DNA from: Salibaculum griseiflavum
GTDB taxonomy: Bacteria; Pseudomonadota; Alphaproteobacteria; Rhodobacterales; Rhodobacteraceae
DNA: 61,708 bases
Assembly: GCF_003129565.1 (NCBI RefSeq)
Contig: NZ_QETF01000021.1
Location: forward strand, 1 to 61,708
Direction: 5' to 3'
Below the pieces are notes generated by a model that worked only from the letters and a program-made list of their open reading frames with translations, was not told the DNA's origin and made no database searches. Both the position numbers and the translations under genes were made by a program. Shown here piece by piece: positions 43,085-52,960 of the stretch. Position 1 is the first letter of the stretch; every line of letters begins with the position of its first letter.

Positions 43085-44880
43085 CTGTCCATCTTCAACG
43101 CGCTGATGAAGGCCTCCTGCGGAATATCCACCTTCCCGAACTGGCGCATCTTCTTCTTGCCCGCCTTCTGCTTGTCCAGCAGCTTGCGTTTCCGGGTGGC
43201 GTCGCCGCCGTAGCATTTCGCCGTCACGTCCTTGCGCAGCGCCGCCAGCGTCTCTCGCGCGATCACTTTGCCGCCGATGGCCGCCTGGATCGGGATCTTG
43301 AACATGTGGCGGGGGATGAGGTCTTTCAGTTTCTCGCACATGGCCCGGCCGCGCATTTCGGCCCGGTCGCGGTGGACCATCATGGACAGCGCGTCCACGG
43401 GTTCCTCGTTCACCAAAATCTGCATCTTGACGAGGTTGTCCTGCCGGTAGCCCGTCAGCTGGTAGTCGAAGCTGGCATAGCCCTTGGTCACCGATTTCAG
43501 CCGGTCGTAGAAATCGAACACCACCTCGTTGAGCGGCAGGTCATAGACCACCATCGCGCGGCTGCCGGCATAGGTCAGGTCCTCCTGGATGCCGCGCCGG
43601 TCCTGGCAGAGTTTCAGCACGTCGCCGAGGAACTCGTCGGGCACCAGGATCGTCGCCTTGATGCGCGGCTCTTCCACGTGGTCCACATGGGTCAGGTCGG
43701 GCATGTCGGCAGGGTTGTGCAGGTCGATCTTGGTCCCGTCCTTCATGAAGACGTGGTAGATCACCGACGGGGCCGTGGTGATCAACTCGATATCGTATTC
43801 CCGCTCGATCCGGTCGCGGATGACTTCGAGGTGCAACAGCCCGAGGAACCCGCAGCGAAAGCCGAAGCCCAGCGCCGCCGAGGTCTCCATCTCGTAGGAG
43901 AAGGAGGCGTCGTTCAGGGCCAGCTTGTCGATGGCGTCGCGCAGGTCCTCGAACTCGGCGCTGTCCACCGGGAACAGCCCGCAAAACACGACCGGCTGCG
44001 AGGGTTTGAAGCCCGGCAGCGGCCCGTCGCAGGGCTTTTTCTCGTGGGTGATCGTGTCGCCGACGCGGGTGTCACGCACCTGCTTGATCGAGGCGGTCAG
44101 GAACCCGATCTCGCCGGGGCCAAGATCATCGACCGTCTGCATCGAGGGTTTGAACACCCCGATCCGGTCCACCTGATGCACCGTGCCGTTCTGCATGAAG
44201 CGCACCCGGTCGCCCTTCTTCAGCACTCCGTCCTTGATCCGCACCAACACGATCACGCCCAGATAGGCATCGTACCAGCTGTCCACGAGCATCGCCTTGA
44301 GCGGCGCGTCGCGGTTGCCCTCGGGGGGCGGCAGGTTGGCGATGATGGATTCCAGCACGTCGCGGATCCCCTCGCCCGTCTTGGCCGAAACCGGGATGGC
44401 GCCCGAGGCGTCGATGCCGATCACGTCCTCCACCTGCTCGGCGACCCGGTCGATATCGCTGGCGGGCAGGTCGATCTTGTTGAAAACCGGGATAAGCTCG
44501 TGATCCGCGTCGATCGCCTGGTAGACATTGGCCAGCGTCTGCGCCTCGACCCCCTGGGTGGAGTCCACCACCAGCAACGAGCCTTCGACCGCGCGCATCG
44601 ACCGGCTGACCTCGTAGGCGAAATCCACGTGGCCGGGCGTGTCGATCAGGTTGAGCACGTAATGCTGCCCGTCCAGCGCGTCATACTCGATGCGCACCGT
44701 GTTGGCCTTGATGGTGATGCCCCGCTCGCGCTCGATATCCATGGCGTCGAGCAGCTGTTCCTTCATGTCCCGGTCGGGCACCGTGTTGGTGGCCTGGATC
44801 AGCCGGTCGGCCAGGGTCGATTTCCCGTGGTCGATATGCGCCACGATCGAGAAATTGCGGATATGGGTCAGGTCGGTCAT
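43081..44880 (-). CDS. lepA: Elongation factor 4
   Basis: The 599-residue ribosome-associated GTPase back-translocates or remodels stalled ribosomes. The G1 motif is AHIDHGKST (about 11-19), with DTPGHVDF and NKIDLP following, and the EF4-specific C-terminal domain with [20 protein letters not shown]. The start is the ATG at 44880 ([20 protein letters not shown]); further upstream codons in frame are not conserved. It is convergent with the AT-rich cassette. Confidence 0.96.
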   Translation of the reverse strand: MTDLTHIRNFSIVAHIDHGKSTLADRLIQATNTVPDRDMKEQLLDAMDIERERGITIKANTVRIEYDALDGQHYVLNLIDTPGHVDFAYEVSRSMRAVEGSLLVVDSTQGVEAQTLANVYQAIDADHELIPVFNKIDLPASDIDRVAEQVEDVIGIDASGAIPVSAKTGEGIRDVLESIIANLPPPEGNRDAPLKAMLVDSWYDAYLGVIVLVRIKDGVLKKGDRVRFMQNGTVHQVDRIGVFKPSMQTVDDLGPGEIGFLTASIKQVRDTRVGDTITHEKKPCDGPLPGFKPSQPVVFCGLFPVDSAEFEDLRDAIDKLALNDASFSYEMETSAALGFGFRCGFLGLLHLEVIRDRIEREYDIELITTAPSVIYHVFMKDGTKIDLHNPADMPDLTHVDHVEEPRIKATILVPDEFLGDVLKLCQDRRGIQEDLTYAGSRAMVVYDLPLNEVVFDFYDRLKSVTKGYASFDYQLTGYRQDNLVKMQILVNEEPVDALSMMVHRDRAEMRGRAMCEKLKDLIPRHMFKIPIQAAIGGKVIARETLAALRKDVTAKCYGGDATRKRKLLDKQKAGKKKMRQFGKVDIPQEAFISALKMDS

Positions 44881-45104
44881 GCGGCCTGATATGTAGGGGT
44901 TTTGAAGGTTTGGCAATGGGTCAAAGCCCGCGCAGGCGGTGCGGCGTCCTGTTGGCCATGGATTGCCCGCCATCAAGCTGGAGAACGGCTTGGATGACGG
45001 ATTTGGGCCTCGGGCCGCCATGACCTTGCCTATCGTCGCAGAGCCCTTCCAATCCGCGTGAGAGGAATCCGAACAGTGCCCTGGTCGGTCATGGCTTTCT
45101 TGGG
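44881..45104. other. Intergenic stretch, nothing recognised
   Basis: These 224 bases lie between the end of the carbohydrate operon and the lepA start, both on the minus strand. They must hold the lepA promoter and a transcript end. I see no RNA gene and no clear terminator. Confidence 0.35.
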
Positions 45105-46208
45105 TCAGCCGGCCGTTGCGAGGCGTTCCGCCTGATCCCGCAGGTCGATTTCCGCCTTGTTGGCCTCACAGACAGCCTCCACCCATTCCGTCGGCAAGGC
45201 GGACTCGCCGTGTAGCGCGCCCACAAGTGCCCCGACCAACGTGCCAGTGGTATCGCAGTCGCGACCCAGATTGACACAGACCGGAATGGCCGAAACCTCG
45301 CCCTTCGCATAGACAAAGGCTGCCATAGCCAGCGGAATCTGCTCGGCGAAGAAATATGTCGTGTAGGACACGTCGCTATCGTCAAGCGGCGGGTGAACCG
45401 GCGGCAGGGGCGCATCGTGGGCGGTTGGCGGATCGTCGGGAGTGATCTCCCAGATGTGGGCGGTCTCGCTGATCAGCACCTCGGAATAGAGCCGTTCGGC
45501 CAAGTCCCAGGTATCGGTCGCTGCACCTGCGATGCGGATTGCACGTTCCAGCAGTTTTCGCGCCAGCGGACCGCACTGGGTCAGCATTGCGTCGCGCACA
45601 CTCTGCCATGTGGCGTCGTCCTTCAACGCCTCGGCGATCCCTGCCACTACGGCGGCGACGAAGTCGCGTTCCAGCGGCGCTTTCCAGATGGCCGAGAGTC
45701 GCCGGGCCTCTTCCGCCGCGGCCTCCGGGTTGCCCGCATGGACGATGCCAAAGGGGAACCACCAGCCGATGCCGCCGCCCTGTTTGGCGGTTTCGCCCGC
45801 GGTTGCCGCCTCGACCTCGCCATTGCGGATCCGCTCAAGCACGGGCAGCATGATCTGGGGCCACTGAGTGTCGAGTTCGGCGTTTTCCAGAAGCCAATTG
45901 GCCAGCATCTCCGGTGTCCGGTCGCCGGGATGCTCAATCACGAAATTGGCCATATCCTTACGGCAGAAGGTGTCGTCGGTAATGCTGCCCTGCTCTCCGT
46001 GCAATGCGTAGCCGGGGAAGAATGGCCCACCCTCGCGCTCAAGCCGTTCGCGAAGCATGTATGTCTCGTCGTAGGGCACAAGTCCCGTGATCTCGCCGCA
46101 ATCCCGCTTGATGCGCTTGTAATGGCTGCTTTCTACCGGGCCGCCCATGGCGTCGCCGATCGCAGCGCCGATGTGGGAGCCGATACACTTGTCTTGGTTT
46201 CTTTTCAT
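45105..46208 (-). CDS. ADP-ribosylglycohydrolase-family protein
   Basis: The 367-residue protein keeps the magnesium-binding motifs of the family: [13 protein letters not shown] near the start, [11 protein letters not shown], and [20 protein letters not shown] near residue 327. Known members remove ADP-ribose from proteins or cleave ribosyl bonds. Here it is the last gene of a sugar ABC operon, so a small glycosidic substrate is more likely than a protein. I took the ATG at 46208; a longer start would run back over the ABC ATPase gene. Confidence 0.85.
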   Translation of the reverse strand: MKRNQDKCIGSHIGAAIGDAMGGPVESSHYKRIKRDCGEITGLVPYDETYMLRERLEREGGPFFPGYALHGEQGSITDDTFCRKDMANFVIEHPGDRTPEMLANWLLENAELDTQWPQIMLPVLERIRNGEVEAATAGETAKQGGGIGWWFPFGIVHAGNPEAAAEEARRLSAIWKAPLERDFVAAVVAGIAEALKDDATWQSVRDAMLTQCGPLARKLLERAIRIAGAATDTWDLAERLYSEVLISETAHIWEITPDDPPTAHDAPLPPVHPPLDDSDVSYTTYFFAEQIPLAMAAFVYAKGEVSAIPVCVNLGRDCDTTGTLVGALVGALHGESALPTEWVEAVCEANKAEIDLRDQAERLATAG

Positions 46209-46221
46209 CTCTGTCTCTTCT

Positions 46222-47310
46222 TCAGACTGCGGCGGTTGCATTGGTTTGCAGGCGCTCGCCGCTGGCACGGTCAAACAGCAAGGCCTTGTTCATCTCCGGG
46301 GTCAGCGTGATCGGGTCGCCGGGGCTTACTTCCAATCGCTCACGCAGGCTGATCGTCAGAGAGGTCGCACCGAAGGTCGCGAATATCAGGGTTTCGGCTC
46401 CTGTCGGTTCAACCGTTAGCACCTCGGCATGAAGCCCGGTCTCGTGGTGACCCGGCTTTACATGCAGGTGCTCGGGGCGGATGCCGAACTCAATCTCGCC
46501 CGCATTGTCGGCCTTAGCGGCCAAAGCCAAAGATGTGCCGTCCTCAAAGACGGCGCTGCCTGTATCGGCGGCGATCCGCGCCGGGATGAGGTTGATCGAC
46601 GGCGACCCAAGGAAACTGGCCACGAACCGGTTTTTCGGATTGTCATATAGCTCAAGCGGCGAGCCGACCTGTTCGATCCGTCCACCGTTGAGCACGACGA
46701 TACGATCGGCCAGCGTCATGGCTTCGATCTGGTCATGGGTGACGTAAATCATCGTGGTGCCAAGGCGCTGGTGCAGGGCCTTGATCTCGGCCCGCATCTG
46801 GACGCGCAGCTTCGCGTCGAGATTGGAAAGCGGCTCGTCGAACAGAAACGCCTTTGGATCGCGGACGATGGCACGGCCCATAGCGACGCGTTGGCGTTGC
46901 CCACCTGAAAGCTGCCGCGGATAGCGGTCGAGATAGGGTTCCAGCCCCAGGATCGCGGCCGCGCTGCGCACGGCGGCATCGATCTCTGCCTTGGGACGGC
47001 CATCTATCTTCATCGCGAAACCCATGTTCTGGGCCACGGTTTTCTGCGGGTAGAGCGCATAGCTCTGAAAGACCATCGCGATGTCGCGGTTCTTCGGCGG
47101 AACCTTGTTCATGACCCGCCCGCCGATGCTGATGGTTCCTCCGGACGTGCCCTCGAGTCCGGCGATCATCCTCAAGAGCGTTGACTTTCCGCACCCTGAG
47201 GGGCCGACGAGGACCACGAATTCGCCGTCCTCGATGTCGACGGAGACACCATGGATGACCTCGACCGAGTCATAGCGTTTGCGGATGTCGGAGATGATTA
47301 CTTCGGCCAT
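46222..47310 (-). CDS. Carbohydrate ABC transporter ATPase (UgpC/MalK type)
   Basis: The 362-residue ATPase has Walker [10 protein letters not shown] (36-44), the LSGGQRQRV signature, Walker [17 protein letters not shown] and a C-terminal TOBE/OB domain (residues about 235-355) as in MalK. It drives the import system encoded by the two permease genes upstream and precedes the ADP-ribosylglycohydrolase gene by 13 bases. Confidence 0.95.
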   Translation of the reverse strand: MAEVIISDIRKRYDSVEVIHGVSVDIEDGEFVVLVGPSGCGKSTLLRMIAGLEGTSGGTISIGGRVMNKVPPKNRDIAMVFQSYALYPQKTVAQNMGFAMKIDGRPKAEIDAAVRSAAAILGLEPYLDRYPRQLSGGQRQRVAMGRAIVRDPKAFLFDEPLSNLDAKLRVQMRAEIKALHQRLGTTMIYVTHDQIEAMTLADRIVVLNGGRIEQVGSPLELYDNPKNRFVASFLGSPSINLIPARIAADTGSAVFEDGTSLALAAKADNAGEIEFGIRPEHLHVKPGHHETGLHAEVLTVEPTGAETLIFATFGATSLTISLRERLEVSPGDPITLTPEMNKALLFDRASGERLQTNATAAV

Positions 47311-47316
47311 GTGTCC

Positions 47317-48141
47317 CTACTTGCTGCTGCCGGCGACCAGCCCGCGCTGGAAATACCGGTTGGTTGCGAGGAAAAGAAGAATGGTCGGCAGCGAGGCGAT
47401 GATCACCCCGGCGGCCAGGAGTTCGTATTGTTGCTGGCTCTGCGCATCGCGCAGGAACAGGAGCCCCAGCGTGAGCGGCCGCCGCGCGTCGTCCTGGATC
47501 AGGATCAGCGGCAGCAGGAACGCTTTCCACTGGTCGGTGAACAGGATCGTGGTGAGCGCCAGAACGCCCGGGCGTGCCAAGGGCAGCATCGCGTGCCAGA
47601 AGACGCCATATTCGGAACACCCGTCGATCCGCGCGGCATCGGCAATCTCGGCCTGGGCATTCACAAAGAACGACCGCATCAGGAAGATGCCAAAGGGCAG
47701 GTGCACGGCGATCAGCGCCGCGATCAGGCCCGGATACTCGTTGATGAGACCGAAGCGCGAGAAATTGTAGAAAAGCGGGATCATCAGCGCCTGGAACGGA
47801 ACGGTCAGCCCGTATAGCAGCAGGAAGAAGGCCACCCCACCGCCGCGAAAGTTGAACCGCGCGAATGCGTATCCACCAAGCGTCGAAAGGGCGACACCGA
47901 TGACTACTGCCGGAACCGTCATGATGATGGTGTTCATGGTGTAGCGGCTGAAACCCGCTTCGCCCCATGCCCGGCCGATATTCCCCCACCGCCATTCCGA
48001 TGGCAGGCGGAACGGTGTCGTGAGGATCTCGGGCGTGGTTTTGAAAGCCGAGACAAACATCCAAAGAACCGGGCCAACGGCAAAGACCGCGAACAGGATC
48101 AGGACGGTCCACTTGAGAAAGGAATTGATCGTAGCCGGCAT
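47317..48141 (-). CDS. Carbohydrate ABC transporter permease (MalG type)
   Basis: The 274-residue protein has six membrane helices and the cytoplasmic EAA loop DAARIDGCSEYGVFWHAMLP that contacts the ATPase. I chose the ATG at 48141 (MPATINSFLKW), one base from the end of the upstream permease gene; the frame extends upstream only through that gene. Confidence 0.93.
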   Translation of the reverse strand: MPATINSFLKWTVLILFAVFAVGPVLWMFVSAFKTTPEILTTPFRLPSEWRWGNIGRAWGEAGFSRYTMNTIIMTVPAVVIGVALSTLGGYAFARFNFRGGGVAFFLLLYGLTVPFQALMIPLFYNFSRFGLINEYPGLIAALIAVHLPFGIFLMRSFFVNAQAEIADAARIDGCSEYGVFWHAMLPLARPGVLALTTILFTDQWKAFLLPLILIQDDARRPLTLGLLFLRDAQSQQQYELLAAGVIIASLPTILLFLATNRYFQRGLVAGSSK

Positions 48142-48142
48142 G

Positions 48143-49090
48143 TTACTGGTTCTCCGGTGCGGTGCGTTCGCGCCAGCGAAGCGCAACGGTCGCAAGGGTT
48201 GCGATGATCAGCGTCATCAGGCTGGCGATGGCGCTGGCATAGCCGACCTCGTGCTCGATGAAGGCTTCGCGATAAACGGCCGTGGCGATGACCTCGGTCT
48301 GATAGAATGGTCCACCCCCGGTCATGATGAAGATCAGGTCAAAGACGCGGAACGCTTCGATCGCGGTATAGAGCACGACAAAATTCAGCTCGTTGCGGAT
48401 TCCGGGAATCGTGACGTGCCAGAATTGTGTCCAAGCGTTGGCCCCGTCGAGCTTGGCTGCGTCGTAGAGCGACGGATCGACATTCTGGATCGCGGCCAGA
48501 AGGATGATCAGGCAGAACCCGAAATAGGCCCATGAACTGACCAGGAAGACCGAATAGAGCGCGATTGAAGGATCACCGAGCCAGGGCTGTTCAAGGCCGG
48601 ACAGCCCGATTGAGCCGAGGAAGGTATTCAGCGCGCCCCATGCGGGATTGTAAACCCATCCCCAGATGATCGCCGAAACCGCAAGGGCCAGAACCGCGGG
48701 CAGGTAATAGACCGTGCTGAAGAACAGCCGGACACCGGGCGGCAGATGCGTGGCCAACAGGACCGCCAGCAGCAGCGCCATAGAGACCGGCACGATGGTC
48801 GCCAGGACCGCCCAGATCAGGTTGTTGGCGATCGCAGTGCGGGTGATGGGGTCCGTGAAGATCTTGATGTAGTTATCCAGCCCGGCAAAGGTCATCGGGC
48901 CGGCACCGCTCCAATCGTAGAACCCAAGCAGGAAAGTATGACCCAGCGGCAGGATTACGAGGACGGCGTAGATCGCGAAGGCCGGCCCCGCGAACACGTA
49001 GGGAAGAATGCGGTCCGCGCGAGAGCGGGGGCCGGCTTGCGTTTCGACGATACCGTCGTCGCTTCTGTCCTGGATGGCCTGGTCGTTCAT
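48143..49090 (-). CDS. Carbohydrate ABC transporter permease (MalF type)
   Basis: The 315-residue protein has six or seven membrane helices, the EAA loop DAAKLDGANAWTQFWHVTIP and a charged N-terminus. It forms the permease dimer with the MalG-type protein. A stem-loop separates it from the binding-protein gene upstream. Confidence 0.93.
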   Translation of the reverse strand: MNDQAIQDRSDDGIVETQAGPRSRADRILPYVFAGPAFAIYAVLVILPLGHTFLLGFYDWSGAGPMTFAGLDNYIKIFTDPITRTAIANNLIWAVLATIVPVSMALLLAVLLATHLPPGVRLFFSTVYYLPAVLALAVSAIIWGWVYNPAWGALNTFLGSIGLSGLEQPWLGDPSIALYSVFLVSSWAYFGFCLIILLAAIQNVDPSLYDAAKLDGANAWTQFWHVTIPGIRNELNFVVLYTAIEAFRVFDLIFIMTGGGPFYQTEVIATAVYREAFIEHEVGYASAIASLMTLIIATLATVALRWRERTAPENQ

Positions 49091-49112
49091 GATGACACGC
49101 TTTCAAGTGGGG

Positions 49113-49144
49113 ATCGGCCCCGTTCCTTTCGGGGCGGGACCGAT
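49113..49144 (-). promoter_or_regulatory. Intercistronic stem-loop between binding-protein and permease genes
   Basis: ATCGG/CCGAT and CCCCG/CGGGG form a two-part stem around a short loop, with a bulge, in the 61-base gap between the binding-protein stop codon and the permease start. Such stem-loops in ABC operons protect the binding-protein mRNA and allow it to be made in excess over the permeases. Confidence 0.55.
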
Positions 49145-49151
49145 CGCTGGC

Positions 49152-50423
49152 TTATTGGCCGATGACTTCGCCGGCATCGATGGCCGCCTGCCAGGCATCC
49201 TGCTTGACGGCAACCAGTTCCTCGGGGGTCATCATGCCGGCCCACATCGCCTGGATGCCGTTCCAGGTCGCGTCGTTCACCTCGGCCGGGAGGACACCGT
49301 AGAGGTTGAAGGCGCTGAGCGGCTGGTTAACCACCTCGGTAACCCGTTGGTTCAGCGGCGAGAGGTTGGCAGCCTCGGCATCGACACCCTCGACCGGGGC
49401 GCGACTCAGCCCTTCGGCCAGCCAGATCTGGGCGGCTTCGGGCGTTGCCAGACAGTCAAGGAACTGCAGCGAGGCCTCGGTCTTGTCACTGTTGGCCGAC
49501 ATCATGAAGCCGCCGCCCGCCGCCTTGGGCGCCCGCTGTTCGACACCTTCGACCGGCGGGATTTCCATGTAGTCGACATTCAGGTCGGGGAAATTTCCGT
49601 CGATATTGGCGACGATCCAGCTGCCGGTCAGCACCATGGGCGAGGACTTGGTGTAGAACTCGGCCATCATGTCGTCATAGCTGTAGGCCAGCACGCCCGA
49701 GGGGACCAGATCGCGTTCATAAAGATCGGCGATACGCGCGATTGCATCGTGGTAGGCGGGGTTGTCCCAGCTTCCATGGTTCAGCACGATCTCTTCGAGG
49801 GTATCGACCGGGATCGTGGCGCCGAGCATGCTGCTTTCCAGCCACCCCAGCACAAAGGCCGGACGGGCCGCCGTCACGATCGGATCCTCGTAGCCGGCGT
49901 CCTGCAGCGCCTCTGCGGCGGCGATCAGATCGTCGTAGGTTTCCGGCATGTCGATACCGTGTTCTTCCAGGATATCGGCATGGTAGAAAATGCCCTGGAT
50001 CTCGGCCTCGTAAGGCACGGCCCAGGCGCTGCCGTTGTAGGTCACGTAGTCCACCGCCCAGGGCTGCACACGGTCGCGCCAGCCGCGCGTGTCGTAGGCT
50101 TCGGTAAGATCGGCGACCGCGCCCGCCTGGATCAACGGCCCCACCGTGGACCAGCCGGGCGAGCTGTAGAAGACATCGGGCCCTTCTCCCGACTGGATGG
50201 CCGTGGTCAGAATCGTCTGCATCTGTTCCATCTGCATGGTCGTCCGATCGACGGTCAGGCCGGGGATTTGCGCTTCGCAATGTGCGACAATGTTTTCCAT
50301 CGCGCCGCGCTGCGGTTCCGCACCGAATTCGTCCCAGACCGAAATCGTGGTCTCCTGGGCCAAGGCGGCCGCGGGCGCGGCGCCGATCGCCGCGATCACG
50401 GCAAGGTTGAGCATCTTCGTCAT
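49152..50423 (-). CDS. Extracellular sugar-binding protein of the ABC transporter
   Basis: The 423-residue protein has a signal peptide (MTKMLNLAVIAAIGAAPAAA, cut near ALA-QE) and is a cluster B (SBP_bac_1) binding protein. It contains VFYSSPGWSTVGPLIQAGA and DMMAEFYTKSSPMVLTGSWI. It delivers an unknown carbohydrate from the periplasm to the permease. The RBS GGAGGAG precedes it. Confidence 0.92.
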   Translation of the reverse strand: MTKMLNLAVIAAIGAAPAAALAQETTISVWDEFGAEPQRGAMENIVAHCEAQIPGLTVDRTTMQMEQMQTILTTAIQSGEGPDVFYSSPGWSTVGPLIQAGAVADLTEAYDTRGWRDRVQPWAVDYVTYNGSAWAVPYEAEIQGIFYHADILEEHGIDMPETYDDLIAAAEALQDAGYEDPIVTAARPAFVLGWLESSMLGATIPVDTLEEIVLNHGSWDNPAYHDAIARIADLYERDLVPSGVLAYSYDDMMAEFYTKSSPMVLTGSWIVANIDGNFPDLNVDYMEIPPVEGVEQRAPKAAGGGFMMSANSDKTEASLQFLDCLATPEAAQIWLAEGLSRAPVEGVDAEAANLSPLNQRVTEVVNQPLSAFNLYGVLPAEVNDATWNGIQAMWAGMMTPEELVAVKQDAWQAAIDAGEVIGQ

Positions 50424-50472
50424 GGGTTTTCTCCTCCGTTGGTTGTCAGATCGTCATTTGCCAGACTGGGCG

Positions 50473-51147
50473 TCAGGGCAGCAGCGAGAGGGTCTCCGTT
50501 CTCACCCTTTCCCAGTGCTTCTGTGTGATCGTGCGGGCCAGTTCGGCGTCGCCATCGGCGATCGCGCGGCAGGCCGCTTCGTGTTCCTCCAGCGACGCGG
50601 CATTTCCTCCGAACGCGCGGGCCGTCAGGTGACGGACGCGGTGCACTTGTTCGCGCAGGCGCGCCAGGGCCTGGGCGAGATAGGCGTTGTCGGCCAGTTC
50701 GTGCAGGGCGGCATGGAATTCCGTATCGGCCTCGGTTCGGGCGACAACGTCACCGCGGTCGAATGCCTCGCGCATCGCCTGGGCCGCCTTCTGCAGGCGC
50801 TCCACGCCCCCCTCGGCGGCGACTTTGCGCGCAGCAAGCCACGCGGCCATGCCTTCAAGGCCTTCGGCGGTTTCGTAGATTTCGCGCACCTCTGTGCGGG
50901 AAAGCGCCTTTACGAACGCCCCCTTGTAGGGGATCACCTCGACAAGCCCATCGGCGTTCAGCCGGCGGATCGCCTCTCGGATCGGGGTGCGACTGACCTG
51001 CAGGTGGCTGGCAAGCTCCGTTTCCTGAAGCGCAGCACCGGGCTGCAGGTCGGATCGCAGTATTGCCCGGCGAAGCGCCTCATAGACACGCATCGACTGG
51101 GGCCCGTCGCCGCCACCTTCGAGAGAGATCGTTTCGAGTTTATTCAT
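50473..51147 (-). CDS. GntR/FadR-family regulator with FCD domain
   Basis: The 224-residue protein has a winged helix in about 17-85 (RVYEALRRAILRSDLQPGAA, LQVSRTPIREAIRRLNADGL) and an all-helical FCD effector domain with the metal/ligand residues D, H, H spread over residues 100-215. It is embedded in the operon it probably controls, overlapping the next gene by 4 bases. TTGTATACAA at 52999-53008, the typical FadR/FCD operator core, is its likely target. Confidence 0.9.
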   Translation of the reverse strand: MNKLETISLEGGGDGPQSMRVYEALRRAILRSDLQPGAALQETELASHLQVSRTPIREAIRRLNADGLVEVIPYKGAFVKALSRTEVREIYETAEGLEGMAAWLAARKVAAEGGVERLQKAAQAMREAFDRGDVVARTEADTEFHAALHELADNAYLAQALARLREQVHRVRHLTARAFGGNAASLEEHEAACRAIADGDAELARTITQKHWERVRTETLSLLP

Positions 51148-52001
51148 GCGGGAACCTCGGTTTTGCCAAATGAGCCTTCGTCTCTCGCGGCAGCAACCGT
51201 CGCGGAGAATGCCGCGATGCTACGGGAGGACCACTCAAGCTCAAGACACCGCGCCTCCTCATGGGTCGAGAACCGGTCTTTCGGCAGCCAATGCTCAACA
51301 ATGGCGTCGACTTCGCGCCCGCAGGCTGCCAGCTCGGCCAGGACAAGGTCGATATCCATAAGGCCCTCGCCCAGCGGAACGCCGACGATGTGCATCCCGA
51401 CCCCGTAGGGATCGAGGGCGATGTCGTAATCCTTGATATGCAGATTGCCCGCATGAGGCACGAGGGTCCGGATTGTCGTCTCGGGCCACTCCCGGTTCGC
51501 CACGGAGTTGGCAACGTCGAGACAGACGCGGACATTATCATGCGCGACACGCGTCACGAGGTCGGCAAGGTCCGAGGGCGCCAGCCGAAAGTGGTTTTCC
51601 AGCGTGATCAGGCACCCGACCTTGGCAAAGGCATCCCCCTCGTCACGCAGACGCTGAACCAGCGTTGCGTCATCGGCCATGTCGGCCGCGCCGGGGGCGA
51701 TCCGGATCACCGGAGCCTTCAGAACGTCCGCCAGGGCGCGCTGACGCTCCAGGTGGGCGGCGTCCAGGGAATTCGTGCCAAGCTGGACCTCCACACCGGT
51801 TTCGAGCGATGCCTGTCTGAGATCGGATATGACAGCATCGCTGACGGTATCCAAAGGCAGGTTGTCCGCGAATTGCAGCACCTCCGCCCCGATACCGGCG
51901 GCGGTATGCAGCAGCTCCACCGGCCCCATCGGGGCTTCCGGGCGGTAGTCGCCGATCCCGATCGACCAGCGGAACGCGTAGCTGCCGATCCCGACCTTCA
52001 T
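51144..52001 (-). CDS. Sugar phosphate isomerase/epimerase-like TIM barrel, gene 2
   Basis: The 285-residue TIM-barrel protein of the AP-endonuclease-2/xylose-isomerase-like superfamily has metal ligands in GCLITLENHF (Glu), VCLDVANSV (Asp), GNLHIKDYD (His) and DAIVEHWLP (Glu). These enzymes isomerise or epimerise sugars. It overlaps both neighbours by 4 bases. Confidence 0.88.
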   Translation of the reverse strand: MKVGIGSYAFRWSIGIGDYRPEAPMGPVELLHTAAGIGAEVLQFADNLPLDTVSDAVISDLRQASLETGVEVQLGTNSLDAAHLERQRALADVLKAPVIRIAPGAADMADDATLVQRLRDEGDAFAKVGCLITLENHFRLAPSDLADLVTRVAHDNVRVCLDVANSVANREWPETTIRTLVPHAGNLHIKDYDIALDPYGVGMHIVGVPLGEGLMDIDLVLAELAACGREVDAIVEHWLPKDRFSTHEEARCLELEWSSRSIAAFSATVAAARDEGSFGKTEVPA

Positions 52002-52960
52002 CGCGCGATCGCCCGCATCAGCGTCAGGAAGGCGGGGCCGGGTTCACCCTTGGCGATCATCGCGCCGAGATCGTCCATGCCGACCTTGTCGATCAGGGCT
52101 TCGAAGAGGTCCATAATCTCGAAGGTGGCCGTCAAGGCCTCGGCGGGATCGCCCTTGCGGGTGAACACGTCATAGGCAGCCCACCCCGACCAATCCAGGC
52201 GGCGCATGTAATAGAGCGTCTCCAGGGTTTCCCAGACGTTCACCGCGCCGGGCAGCGTGTCCCAATCCCATTGGCGATCATTGTCGTTGAAATGGACGTA
52301 GAACAGCCGGTTCTTGTGATGCGCAAGGCAAAGCTCGGCGGCCGGCGACTCGTTTGCAATCAGGGCATGGCCGGTATCCATCGTCACGCCGAGATTGGGC
52401 GCCCCCACCTCCTCGCACAGCAGCAAGGTTCGCGGCATCGTGCCAAGCGTGATCCGGTTACGGACCTCGAAGGGCTTGTATTCGATGCTGATACGAATGT
52501 CGTCGCGATGGCTGGCCGCTGCGCTCATCGCCTCGACGATCCAGTCCCATTGTTCCAGGTAGTTGACCTCGAAGGGGTGATCCCACCCGTCGATCAGCGG
52601 GCAGACACTGATCATTTCGGACCCGAGTTCGGCGGCCATGTCCATCCCGGTCCGGATATAGTCGAGGGCCTTTGCCCGGACGGCTTCATCAGGGCTGGTC
52701 AGCGCCCCGCGGCAGAACATGTCCTCACCCTTGATGTTCACGTTCACGGCCGATACCGGCAGCTTGCAGTCCGCGACGAGCCCGACATGCTCTCCCGAAT
52801 GGCCAAGATCTTGCGGGTAGACCGGCTCCACACCGTGGGCACCGGCGATGCCCTCAGAGATTTGGAGGCGTTCTTCCAGAGATCTGTTGGGTTGATATGT
52901 GTGGAAGCGGTCCGAATATCGCCCAAGTGTTCCTAGCAAGATCGAATTTCTGATACCCAT
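51998..52960 (-). CDS. Sugar phosphate isomerase/epimerase-like TIM barrel, gene 1
   Basis: The 320-residue TIM-barrel protein belongs to the same superfamily as the next gene, with EYKPFEVRN, NLGVTMDTGHAL and LFYVHFNDNDRQWDWDTLPG carrying the expected metal ligands. It is the first gene of the operon, directly downstream of the TTGTATACAA palindrome. Two unlike isomerases in one operon suggest a pathway with two successive sugar conversions. Confidence 0.88.
   Translation of the reverse strand: MGIRNSILLGTLGRYSDRFHTYQPNRSLEERLQISEGIAGAHGVEPVYPQDLGHSGEHVGLVADCKLPVSAVNVNIKGEDMFCRGALTSPDEAVRAKALDYIRTGMDMAAELGSEMISVCPLIDGWDHPFEVNYLEQWDWIVEAMSAAASHRDDIRISIEYKPFEVRNRITLGTMPRTLLLCEEVGAPNLGVTMDTGHALIANESPAAELCLAHHKNRLFYVHFNDNDRQWDWDTLPGAVNVWETLETLYYMRRLDWSGWAAYDVFTRKGDPAEALTATFEIMDLFEALIDKVGMDDLGAMIAKGEPGPAFLTLMRAIAR

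Noticed and set aside
43306-44889. A 527-codon plus-strand open frame over lepA
   Set aside because: Antisense to lepA; no start signal or domain.
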